NCBI GenBank assembly: GCA_019310975.1
Contig: JAFDDH010000009.1
Location: forward strand, 1-42,040
Direction: 5' to 3'
Length of the DNA: 42,040 bases
From: Deltaproteobacteria bacterium
GTDB taxonomy: Bacteria; Myxococcota_A; UBA9160; UBA4427
Shown: positions 34,233 to 41,467 of the stretch, piece by piece
Position numbering within the stretch: position 1 is the stretch's first letter
How the letters are laid out: every line of letters starts with the position of its first letter
Made by a program: the position numbers and the translations under genes
The notes under the pieces: generated by a model
The model's database searches: none
Told to the model about the DNA's origin: nothing
The model's input: the letters and a program-made list of their open reading frames with translations, nothing else

Positions 34233-35858
34233 TCATTCGCTCGCGCCCTCGAGTGTACCGGCCGGGCCCCTTCGCCTCACGATTCCGATTCCGATCGCAA
34301 GCGTCGCAAGCTGACAGGCGTGAGGGAAGAGCCATCCGAAGCGTGCGAAGGGCGTGGGATCGCGCTCGGTGTTGCGCGCCAGCGCAATGCGCTCCACGAG
34401 CATCTCTGGGGGAAACTCCGCCAGCGTGTCCAGGGCAACCGGGCGGAGCGGAATGTGCGCCACCACGCGACCGGTATTGTCCACCACCGCGCTCACGCCG
34501 GTGCTCACGCTGCGCAGCATCGGAATACGGTGCTCGATACTGCGGAACTGCGCCAACGCCAGGTGCTCCCAGGGCTCGGCGCTATCGCCGTACCAGGCGT
34601 CGATGGTCACGTTGACGAAGAGATCGACACCACCGGGTAGCGCGGCCACCTCGCGCACGAAGCTCGGGATGATGTCCTCGTAACAGATCAGAGGACCGGC
34701 GGCGAAGGTCCGCTCCGGCCGGGGCGGTGACGTCTCGACCGGCAGCACGAAGCGCACCGGTGCCTCGCCCCGCTCGTGGTGCCCGATGTACGGGATCAGG
34801 TCGCTGACCCACTCCGGATCGATGATGGGAATCACCTCGCCGAAGGGCACGAGGTTCACTTTGTCGTATTCGCCCAGCACCTCACCGTCGGCGGCGAGGC
34901 TGTAGACGGTGTTCCAACCGAATCGCTCACCGGGCGCCCGCGTGTTGGCACCAAAGATCGTGGCAGTACGGTGGCGCACCAGCACCCGGCCCGGTCCGAG
35001 GTCGCGATCGTGTCGAAAGGGCCGCTCGATTCGGTAGGGATAGGCGCCCGCCTCGGGCCAGACGATCAGATCCACGCCGACGCGCTCTGCGCGGGCCGAC
35101 GGAGCCGTCAGCCGAGCCATCTTGATGCCCGAAGGCACACCGCCGACCGGCAGGTTCGGTTGCACGATGCCGACACGCAGCGACGGTGCGCCCTCGGCCT
35201 CGGCGACGAGGACACCCATGCGCCAGCTCCCATAGCCAAAGAGCAGGCTCGGAATCACGACGGCGATCGCGAAGTCCCGCGCCATCGCGCGCCCCGGCCG
35301 CGCAACGACTGCACGCGCCGCGAAGAGCGCGGCCCCGATCACGATCGATTCGACGAGGTGGACGCCGCCGACCTCGGCCAGCTGCATCCATTCGGGCCGC
35401 TCCGCAAAACCGAGCAGGGGTGTGTAGGGAAAGAGATTGGGCCACAGGTTCTGGATCGAGACGAAGAGCACGATCGCCCAGGCGAAGGACGCGACGCCTT
35501 CGCGCGGGCCGGCGCGAAGTCCGACGGACCAGATCACATAGGGGATGGCCATCCAGATCGAGAAGATCAGCAGTCCGATGCACGCCAGCGCCCAGGGCAG
35601 GCCGGCGAAGCGCACGAGCATTTCGGCGATCCAGGGAAAGCCTCCGAGACCCACACCCATCCCGCCGGCCAGGCCCAGCCACGCAGCCTGGCGCAGGCTC
35701 ACGATCTCACGGCGCACGATCACCAGCAGCGGCACCCAGCCGAGCCAATGCCCCAGCGTCCATCCGTTCGGTGGTGCACCCAGTGCAAGGATGAAGGAAG
35801 AGCTCGCCGCGACGGCGACACTCGGAGCGAAGCCGAGCGAGAGGAGTCGCGACTGCAT
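34233..35858 (-). CDS. lnt: Apolipoprotein N-acyltransferase
   Basis: Inner-membrane enzyme of 541 aa that adds the third acyl chain to lipoproteins. Six or so N-terminal membrane segments are followed by a periplasmic nitrilase domain. The catalytic triad is visible as E269 (VWPEAG), K333 (YDKVNLVPFGE) and C392 (ICYEDI). The N-terminal half has FAWAIVLFVSIQNLWPNLF, typical of Lnt. The ATG at 35858 is chosen because it begins the first membrane helix. A GTG at 35894 is an alternative. It is divergent from the PagL-like gene across 82 nt. Its presence indicates triacylated lipoproteins and a diderm envelope. Confidence 0.92.
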   Translation of the reverse strand: MQSRLLSLGFAPSVAVAASSSFILALGAPPNGWTLGHWLGWVPLLVIVRREIVSLRQAAWLGLAGGMGVGLGGFPWIAEMLVRFAGLPWALACIGLLIFSIWMAIPYVIWSVGLRAGPREGVASFAWAIVLFVSIQNLWPNLFPYTPLLGFAERPEWMQLAEVGGVHLVESIVIGAALFAARAVVARPGRAMARDFAIAVVIPSLLFGYGSWRMGVLVAEAEGAPSLRVGIVQPNLPVGGVPSGIKMARLTAPSARAERVGVDLIVWPEAGAYPYRIERPFRHDRDLGPGRVLVRHRTATIFGANTRAPGERFGWNTVYSLAADGEVLGEYDKVNLVPFGEVIPIIDPEWVSDLIPYIGHHERGEAPVRFVLPVETSPPRPERTFAAGPLICYEDIIPSFVREVAALPGGVDLFVNVTIDAWYGDSAEPWEHLALAQFRSIEHRIPMLRSVSTGVSAVVDNTGRVVAHIPLRPVALDTLAEFPPEMLVERIALARNTERDPTPFARFGWLFPHACQLATLAIGIGIVRRRGPAGTLEGASE

Positions 35859-35940
35859 GCGGGAAGCGTGAACGATCCGCTCAGGGCTCGCCACCTTGCC
35901 GCGGCGGCGAAGCCGACGACGAAAGTCTATCGTGCGCCGC

Positions 35941-36564
35941 ATGCGCGTGGGTGCCGCTCTCCTCGTCTGGCTCTGGCTGGCGCTCGGGCCCCTCGGACCG
36001 GCACGCGCCGAGAGCGAAGCCGAGGAGAGTCCACCCGCCCTCTTCGTCGTCGGGCCCCGGACTGCGGGTCTCGCGCTCGGTTACGGGCACGGCGTTTCGG
36101 TCATCGCGGCGGGCGAGTTCGAGAGCAGCGGTGCGCGTATGCTGCTGGTCGTGCCCCACTGGCAGATGGACATGACACGCCCCCCCCTGCATCCGGCCTG
36201 GTACAAGGGCAGCCTGGCGATCCGCCTCGAGCCCACATTCGGGGTCAACTTTCGCCCTCGCTCGGGCTACTTGATCGGCCTCAACATGCTGCTTCGCTAT
36301 CGCTTCTTGCGCTGGGAATCGGTGGCTCCCTATCTGGAGCTCGGCGCCGGTCCTGCCTACATCGACCTCGATATTCGCGACCAGATCGATGGATTCGCAT
36401 TCATTCCCACCGCGGGCGCCGGTGTCACCTGGCGCACCTGGGAACGCGTCTCGCTGGAGCTGGGCGTGCGCCTGCAACACATCTCGAACGCGTATACGCG
36501 ACGACCGAATGGGGGCGTCGATACCGTGCAGGTGCTGCTGGGCGCGGCCTACCACTTCGATTGA
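35941..36564 (+). CDS. PagL-like lipid A 3-O-deacylase family outer-membrane protein (copy 2)
   Basis: A 207-aa acyloxyacyl hydrolase/PagL family protein. The signal peptide VGAALLVWLWLALGPLGPAR ends near ARAES. Barrel strands (GLALGYGHGVSVIAAGEF, IGLNMLLRYRFLRWESVAPY) lead to VRLQHISNAYTRRPNGGVD with H180 and S182 in the H-x-S dyad. Asp194 sits at Ser+12 where PagL has Glu. The ending AAYHF-D keeps a C-terminal aromatic next to the last residue. Start ATG at 35941. A TTG at 35896 would add a basic leader. It is divergent from lnt, an envelope lipid enzyme. Confidence 0.85.
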   Translation: MRVGAALLVWLWLALGPLGPARAESEAEESPPALFVVGPRTAGLALGYGHGVSVIAAGEFESSGARMLLVVPHWQMDMTRPPLHPAWYKGSLAIRLEPTFGVNFRPRSGYLIGLNMLLRYRFLRWESVAPYLELGAGPAYIDLDIRDQIDGFAFIPTAGAGVTWRTWERVSLELGVRLQHISNAYTRRPNGGVDTVQVLLGAAYHFD

Positions 36565-36645
36565 GGGGCGACGATCGAGGAGCAACGCCGACCGGAGCGA
36601 GTTGCTAGCGTCCCGTCCCACCTCACCGCACATCACGGAGACCCC

Positions 36646-37416
36646 ATGGACATCGAAGGAATCGGCGCGGTCATTACCGGCGGAGGATCCGGGCTCGGCG
36701 AGGCCACTGCACGCGCGTTGGCGGCGCGCGGCGCACGTGTCGGCCTGCTCGATCTCGGGCGCTCGAAGGGGGCCGAGGTCGCAAAGGATATCGGGGACGC
36801 TGCGCTCTTCCTCGAGGCCGACGTCAGCAGCGAGGAACAGGTCACCACTGCCCTCGACCACGCCCGGGAAGCGTTCGGCGCACTTCACGTCACGGTCAAC
36901 TGCGCGGGAGTCGGCATGGCGGGGCGCACCCTCGGCAGGGGGAACGAACCCTTCAGCCTCGACCTCTTCCGGCGTACCATCGAGGTGAATCTCGTCGGCA
37001 CATTCAACGTCATCCGCCTGGCCGCGGCCCGCATGGCGGACAATCAGCCCAACGATGAGGGCGAGCGCGGCGTGATCGTCAACACCGCCTCGATCGCGGC
37101 CTTCGAAGGACAGATCGGGCAGTGCGCGTACTCCGCTTCGAAGGGCGGCGTCGTGGGCATGACGCTGCCGATCGCGCGGGACCTCTCGCGCAGCGGGATC
37201 CGCGTTGTGACCATTGCACCCGGGCTCTTCGGCACCCCGATGCTGATGGGTCTACCCGAGCCGGCCCGCGACGCGCTGGGCGCCTCGATTCCCTTCCCGT
37301 CGCGGCTGGGCAAGCCGCCGGAGTACGGCGCCCTCGCCTGCCAGATCGTCGAGAATCCAATGCTCAATGGCGGGGTGATCCGCCTGGACGGCGCCCTGCG
37401 GATGGCACCCAAATAG
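36646..37416 (+). CDS. HSD10-like SDR (3-hydroxyacyl-CoA dehydrogenase type 2-like)
   Basis: A 256-aa SDR closely resembling human HSD17B10 and bacterial 3-hydroxy-2-methylbutyryl-CoA or acyl-CoA dehydrogenases. TGGGSGLG lies at 11-18. [33 protein letters not shown] with the YSASK catalytic stretch, and [20 protein letters not shown] followed by [14 protein letters not shown] are diagnostic. It should oxidise the 3-hydroxy group of an acyl-CoA or steroid-like substrate using NAD. Start ATG at 36646. It stands alone between PagL copy 2 and the secreted protein. Confidence 0.93.
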   Translation: MDIEGIGAVITGGGSGLGEATARALAARGARVGLLDLGRSKGAEVAKDIGDAALFLEADVSSEEQVTTALDHAREAFGALHVTVNCAGVGMAGRTLGRGNEPFSLDLFRRTIEVNLVGTFNVIRLAAARMADNQPNDEGERGVIVNTASIAAFEGQIGQCAYSASKGGVVGMTLPIARDLSRSGIRVVTIAPGLFGTPMLMGLPEPARDALGASIPFPSRLGKPPEYGALACQIVENPMLNGGVIRLDGALRMAPK

Positions 37417-37437
37417 CCGAAATATCAGCTCTATTGG

Positions 37438-37459
37438 GGTCCACCTCAAATTCTGGACC
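37438..37459. repeat. Short inverted repeat GGTCCA/TGGACC
   Basis: GGTCCA (37438-37443) and TGGACC (37454-37459) enclose a 10-nt A/T-rich centre, 22 nt after the SDR stop. It could be a weak terminator or a remnant of an insertion-sequence end. No transposase is nearby. Confidence 0.4.
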
Positions 37460-37480
37460 GGTCGTGCCGATGACTGGGGC

Positions 37481-38125
37481 GTGGCTTGCTGCATCCCCGA
37501 CCGATATGCGTGGCAGAGTGCCGCCGGATTCCTGCTCGCGGCGATCGCGCTCACATGGATGGTGTCGGCCCCGGCCGCGAGTGCCGAGGACGACGCCCGG
37601 CCGATCGTTCTCACCAACGAGGACATCGATCGGATTCGTGCGCAGCCGGCCACGGATGAGCCCCGGGGCCCGGGGCTGATCCTGACCGGCGTCACGAGCG
37701 AAGCGCCAGCGCCAGAGGCGACGGGCGGCGACACCCACCCTGCGGCGCCGGCACCGGGAGCCGGTCCCCAGGCGGGCTCCTGGCAGGAGGAGTACTACCG
37801 CCTCAAAGCGATGGCGCTACGTCAGGCCATTGGACGCGGCGAGTCCATCGACTTCATGGACGCCATCGGGCCGGCGCAGGCCGAGAGCGCCTCACGCGAC
37901 GAGCATCGCGCGGTCGAGATCAGCGTGCCCGCGGCAGGGCCAGCGTGCATGTACGGCAAGGGGGGGATCCTGTTCCACCAGCCCGCCGGCGTCCAGTGCG
38001 GAGCCACACGCGGTGAGGCGGTCCGCAGGCGCTCATCCAGCAAGTACGACTCCTGCGTATACGACGCAGATGGAGGCGTGATCTACACCCCAACCGGCCG
38101 GCGCTGCAATCGCCACGGAGGCTAG
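37481..38125 (+). CDS. Secreted protein with duplicated Cys-x-Tyr motif, unknown
   Basis: A 214-aa predicted secreted protein. The signal region is FLLAAIALTWMVSAPAASAE, and the next part has PIVLTNEDIDRIR, a Pro/Ala/Gly-rich linker (80-100) and a helix around 101-130. The C-terminus has two copies of C-x-Y-x9-P-x-G-x2-C, at C156-C173 and C192-C209, each with exactly 17 residues between cysteines. These likely form two disulfide loops. No known domain was recognised. Start is GTG at 37481. Function cannot be assigned. Confidence 0.72.
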   Translation: MACCIPDRYAWQSAAGFLLAAIALTWMVSAPAASAEDDARPIVLTNEDIDRIRAQPATDEPRGPGLILTGVTSEAPAPEATGGDTHPAAPAPGAGPQAGSWQEEYYRLKAMALRQAIGRGESIDFMDAIGPAQAESASRDEHRAVEISVPAAGPACMYGKGGILFHQPAGVQCGATRGEAVRRRSSSKYDSCVYDADGGVIYTPTGRRCNRHGG

Positions 38126-38140
38126 GCTTCGCTGGCCACT

Positions 38141-38192
38141 CTTTCCGCTCACTCTTCTCGCTCACTCTTTTCGCTCACTCTTTTCGCTCACT
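38141..38192. repeat. Four tandem copies of a 13-bp repeat
   Basis: Unit CTTTTCGCTCACT, at 38141-38153, 38154-38166, 38167-38179 and 38180-38192. The first two copies each differ by one base. The array lies in the 98-nt gap between the convergent ends of the secreted protein and the unknown gene at 38224. It has no spacers, so it is not a CRISPR. Confidence 0.9.
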
Positions 38193-38223
38193 ACGGCTCG
38201 TCACCATGCGGCCGCGGCGCGCG

Positions 38224-38643
38224 TCAGTGAAGCATGCGTGGCGCGAAGATCTCGGTCAGAACGTCCTTTACGCGGACGGGACCCGCGTCCGGCTTCACCT
38301 CGAGGAGGCGCAGCTCGAAGTTCGGCCGGCTCATGCTCGGAAATTCGTCGCAGAAGTCGCCGGTGAGCCGCTCCAGCACGCCGCTCGCACGGGTGGCGTC
38401 CACATCCGCGAGGTGAATCACGGCGCGCTCCCGTGTCATGCGGAAGATGGCGTCCTCGACGCGCAGAGCCGCCTGTAGGAAGTTCAGGTACTCGGGGAAG
38501 ACGAGATCCCCCTCCGCCGCGGCCAGCCCCGCAACCACCGAAGGAACGGAGTGTGTGACCGCGAGGTCGCAGACCCGCTCGATCAGCGCACTCAGCTTGC
38601 GCGGATCATCGATGCTGCTGCCTGACATGAGCGTCTCGAACAT
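38224..38643 (-). CDS. Unknown protein with possible degenerate GGDEF-like fold
   Basis: Predicted 139 aa. The order of helices and strands (VEDAIFRMTRERAVIHLADV, DATRASGVLERLTGDFCDEF, NFELRLLEVKPDAG) is reminiscent of diguanylate-cyclase-like folds, in which the GGDEF motif would lie near RMTRERAV. The active-site motif is absent, so it would not make c-di-GMP. The ATG at 38643 is preferred to an upstream in-frame Met at 38715, since the added residues include a Cys-rich stretch without a signal. It diverges from the gene at 38886 by 242 nt. Confidence 0.6.
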   Translation of the reverse strand: MFETLMSGSSIDDPRKLSALIERVCDLAVTHSVPSVVAGLAAAEGDLVFPEYLNFLQAALRVEDAIFRMTRERAVIHLADVDATRASGVLERLTGDFCDEFPSMSRPNFELRLLEVKPDAGPVRVKDVLTEIFAPRMLH

Positions 38644-38768
38644 AACACCGGCCTTATCGACGTCAGTTCGGCCAATCTGAAGACAGCCGCCGCGCCGCGC
38701 ACCGAGGCCCTGCACGGGCGCGCAGAGCGGAGGCAGAGCGGACCCACGAGCTGCACACGACCCCGCAG

Positions 38769-38811
38769 GGCCGAGGCCTTACGCCCCACGCTCGGCCTGG
38801 AGGCCTCGGCC
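38769..38811. repeat. 11-bp perfect inverted repeat in divergent promoter region
   Basis: GGCCGAGGCCT (38769-38779) pairs with AGGCCTCGGCC (38801-38811) around a 21-nt loop. It lies between two divergent unknown genes, about 75 nt before the plus-strand start at 38886. It could be an operator or a 5' hairpin. Confidence 0.6.
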
Positions 38812-38885
38812 ACGCTCCCACCGCAGTGCTAAATACTCTCGGCGTCGCCTGCAGCGGCACGTCTCCGACGAGAGGTTCTTCTGAA

Positions 38886-39362
38886 ATGCGCCCGCACGAG
38901 ATCTTCGCCTCGATGACGCCCGAGCACGCGGAGGCGGTCTTCCGGCGGCTCGCCAAGGAATCGCCGGCGATGTTCTTGCAGGCCGTGCACGCCGCGGCGA
39001 TCGCGCTCAAGAGCCGGCCCCAGTTCCTGATGAAGCAGCCGATGGAGCGCCGCACGAGCGCAGTGCGCCGCGCGCTCGCCCGCGTGTCCTCAGCGGCGGT
39101 CGCCGAGGAGATCCTCGCGGTCTACTTCCTCGAATGCCGCAGGGATGTGCTCGTGGAGTGGCTCGACCTGATCGGGCTGGCCCACGACGAGGGCGCGCTC
39201 GAAGTGGCGAGTCCGCCGAGCCCACCCGCGGCCGAGCTCGAGAAGCACGTGGCCGCCTACCGGGCCAAGGATGACGACCTCGACCGCGAGCTCCTGCTGC
39301 AGGCCTTCGCCGCTCAGAACTCCATCGACTGGCCGGATCTGGAAGCCCTGCTGCACAAGTAG
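38886..39362 (+). CDS. Unknown helical protein
   Basis: A 158-aa predicted all-helical soluble protein: MTPEHAEAVFRRLAKESPAM, FLQAVHAAAIALKSRPQFLM, TSAVRRALARVSSAAVAEEI and DDLDRELLLQAFAAQNSIDW. No signal, membrane segment or known motif was recognised. The ATG at 38886 has GAGAGG at 10 nt. A GTG at 38826 in frame would add a non-conserved leader. Codon use matches the neighbours. The convergent SDR gene ends 15 nt beyond its stop. Confidence 0.7.
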   Translation: MRPHEIFASMTPEHAEAVFRRLAKESPAMFLQAVHAAAIALKSRPQFLMKQPMERRTSAVRRALARVSSAAVAEEILAVYFLECRRDVLVEWLDLIGLAHDEGALEVASPPSPPAAELEKHVAAYRAKDDDLDRELLLQAFAAQNSIDWPDLEALLHK

Positions 39363-39377
39363 ACGGGCGTGTGGATG

Positions 39378-40280
39378 TCAGTCGGAGAGCGCCGCCATGA
39401 CTGCTTTCATCTCATCCGCGATGCTCGTCCCGATGATGTAGTCCCCGGGCTCCTGGATCTGAGCGAAGTTCGCTTGGATCTCCTCGGCGGTGGCGGTGCC
39501 GTCCTTCTTGGTCCAGCCCGGCGCCATTCCGATGAAGATCCGGGCGTAGCGACCGCCGCCGACATCGTAGATGCAGTGGGTCTCCTCGTTCTGCTCGGAG
39601 CAGAGGTACACGACCAGCGGCGTGACGTGTCCGGGCTCCAGCTTGTCGGCCATCGGCCCGAGCAGCTCCTCGGTCAGACGCGTCTTCGCGATCGGCGCGA
39701 TCACGTTGGACTTGATGTTGTACTTGGCGCCCTCGACGGCGAGCACGTTCGAGAGGCCAACGAGTCCCATCTTGGCCGCGCCGTAGTTGGACTGGCCAAA
39801 GTTGCCGAAGATGCCGGCACCCGACGACGTGTGGACGATGCGACCGTAGCTGCGCTCCTTCATCACGCGGAAGGCCGGCTGCGAGACGAAGAACGCTCCC
39901 TTCAGGTGGACGTCGATGACGATCTCGAGCTCCTCGGGGCTGAGCTTCACGAAAGACCTGTCGCGCAGGATGCCGGCGTTGTTGACGACGATGTCCACCT
40001 GCCCGTAGTGGTCGACGGCGGTCTTGATGATGGCCTCTCCACCCTCGGGCGTGGAGACGGAGTCGTAGTTGGCCACCGCCGTGCCGCCGGCCTCCTCGAT
40101 CTCCTTCACGACCTGATCGGCCATGCTGCTGCTGCCGCCCGTGCCGTCCGAGGCGCCGCCGAGGTCGTTGACGACCACCTTCGCGCCGCGCCGCGCCAGC
40201 TCCAATGCGTAGGTCTTGCCCAGACCGCCGCCCGCACCAGTGATCACCGCGACACGCTCGTCGAAACGAATCTCGCTCAT
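39378..40280 (-). CDS. SDR, peroxisomal multifunctional enzyme-type (3R)-hydroxyacyl-CoA dehydrogenase-like
   Basis: A 300-aa SDR resembling the dehydrogenase domain of HSD17B4/MFE-2. TGAGGGLG lies at 14-21, NDLGGASDGTG is the MFE-2-type loop, VDIVVNNAGILRDRSFVKLS matches, and the catalytic block is TSSGAGIFGNFGQSNYGAAK. The C-terminus ends at the SDR domain and lacks the hydratase and sterol-carrier parts of the full enzyme. It likely oxidises (3R)-hydroxyacyl-CoA. The start ATG has AAGGAGTT at 7 nt. Upstream there are a 12-nt direct repeat and a TCGCGA palindrome (described separately). Confidence 0.93.
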   Translation of the reverse strand: MSEIRFDERVAVITGAGGGLGKTYALELARRGAKVVVNDLGGASDGTGGSSSMADQVVKEIEEAGGTAVANYDSVSTPEGGEAIIKTAVDHYGQVDIVVNNAGILRDRSFVKLSPEELEIVIDVHLKGAFFVSQPAFRVMKERSYGRIVHTSSGAGIFGNFGQSNYGAAKMGLVGLSNVLAVEGAKYNIKSNVIAPIAKTRLTEELLGPMADKLEPGHVTPLVVYLCSEQNEETHCIYDVGGGRYARIFIGMAPGWTKKDGTATAEEIQANFAQIQEPGDYIIGTSIADEMKAVMAALSD

Positions 40281-40298
40281 TGCCGTAACTCCTTTCGG

Positions 40299-40322
40299 GG
40301 TGTGAATCAGGGTATGAATCAG
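40299..40322 (-). promoter_or_regulatory. Direct repeat upstream of the MFE-2-like SDR
   Basis: GGTGTGAATCAG (40299-40310) and GGTATGAATCAG (40311-40322) are tandem 12-nt copies differing at one base, 18 nt before the SDR start codon. A regulator-binding direct repeat is possible. Confidence 0.5.
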
Positions 40323-40380
40323 GCTGTGGAGGCCGCCCCTCCGACGCTCTTTCCGAGGTCGACCGGGTGCGGGCGGCCAA

Positions 40381-40396
40381 TTGACTCGCGAATCAA
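40381..40396. promoter_or_regulatory. TTGA-TCGCGA-TCAA palindrome
   Basis: TTGACTCGCGAATCAA is a 16-nt palindrome with one mismatched pair, upstream of the SDR (minus) and the DUF3047 gene (plus). Its symmetry suggests a transcription-factor site. Confidence 0.5.
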
Positions 40397-40532
40397 CTCG
40401 CTTCGACGCGAGCGGGTGCCAAAGCAGGCAAGTGGGGGCTCGGCCGAAATGTCATCTGGAGAGAACGACCCTCGGACGCGGCCTTGTCGGGGCCCACTCC
40501 GTCGGCCGAACGCCGCGAACCATAGCGAAGGC

Positions 40533-41366
40533 GTGATCGCGACCCCAAGCCGCGGCCGGCTCGCGCGCTTCGCCCCGCGGGCAGCCAGCCTCTTCGTGAG
40601 CGCCGCGATCGCTCTTGCGGGCGCCGAAACCGCTGCGGCCGGCCCGGCAAGCGAGTGCGATGCGAGGGCGGACGCGCACGGGGTCCGGCTCGCGCAGCCG
40701 GGTGAGCCGGAATGGAAGCCGGAGATCTTTCCCAACATCGATCGGCACACGCGCTATGAGCGCGTCCTGATCACGATTCCGGGCGGCTCCAGCCAATCGA
40801 CCCCGGCCTATCACGCTCGGGCCGACTGCTCGGCCTCGGGCCTGCTACTGCCGCTGCCGGATATCGACCTGGAGCGGACACCGGTTCTCAGCTGGAGCTG
40901 GAAGATCGTGCGCGCGCCGGGTGGTCCCGACGAGCGAAGCGCGGCCGGAGACGACTTCGCGGCGCGTGTCTACGTGCTCTTTCGGTTCGACAAGGAGGCT
41001 GCCTCCGCGCCTGCCTGGGTCGCACACGGCCTCCTGTCGCGACTCCTGCGTCGCCCCGCCCCGGGTGTCACACTCAACTACGTATGGACCCGACGCATCG
41101 CGGAGGGCGAGACATGGCGCAATCCGTCCGTAGCATCGACACGCATGCTGGCGATCCGGTCCGAGGCGGACGCAAGCGCCCGCGGGCCCGGCGAAGAGGC
41201 CGGCTGGGTACGCGAGCGCGTCGACGTACGGGCGGACTACCTTCGCCTGATGGGCGGATCGGAGCCCAAAGGCGTTCTCGCGCTCGCGATCATGACGGAC
41301 AGTGACGCGGTCTGCGACACCGCCGAGGCGCTCTTCGCCGACTTCCGCTTCGAGTGCAGCCCGTAA
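40533..41366 (+). CDS. Secreted DUF3047 protein
   Basis: About 277 aa. The signal-like N-terminus APRAASLFVSAAIALAGAET precedes a DUF3047 domain: PVLSWSWKIVRAPGGPDERS, AAGDDFAARVYVLFRF, VTLNYVWTRRIAEGETWRNP and GVLALAIMTDSDAVCDTAEA then LFADFRF. The function of DUF3047 is unknown. The GTG at 40533 gives the best signal peptide. An ATG at 40449 adds an Arg/Pro-rich leader and has no better ribosome site. It is divergent from the SDR across about 250 nt that hold the repeats described separately. Confidence 0.82.
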   Translation: MIATPSRGRLARFAPRAASLFVSAAIALAGAETAAAGPASECDARADAHGVRLAQPGEPEWKPEIFPNIDRHTRYERVLITIPGGSSQSTPAYHARADCSASGLLLPLPDIDLERTPVLSWSWKIVRAPGGPDERSAAGDDFAARVYVLFRFDKEAASAPAWVAHGLLSRLLRRPAPGVTLNYVWTRRIAEGETWRNPSVASTRMLAIRSEADASARGPGEEAGWVRERVDVRADYLRLMGGSEPKGVLALAIMTDSDAVCDTAEALFADFRFECSP

Positions 41367-41467
41367 CCGCATCGAGAGTGGCAGCGTATCCCTGCGAGTC
41401 CGCCTACTCGCGCGGAGCGCACGCGTGAGCATTTAGTCCGTCCAAGTCCAAGTCGAAGGGAGTCCCG

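Noticed and set aside
34776-36608. 610-aa open frame on the plus strand over lnt and pagL
   Set aside because: It runs antisense to lnt, has no recognisable domain, is rich in Arg, His and Asp, and lnt has complete catalytic residues. It is a high-GC shadow.
37438-37459. Insertion-sequence terminal repeat
   Set aside because: Only one short inverted repeat is visible, without a transposase or target-site duplication, so it is listed only as a repeat.
38141-38192. CRISPR array
   Set aside because: The 13-bp repeats are directly adjacent without spacers.
39369-41366. 665-aa plus-strand frame
   Set aside because: The first 360 residues are antisense to the MFE-2-like SDR. Only the DUF3047 end is real.
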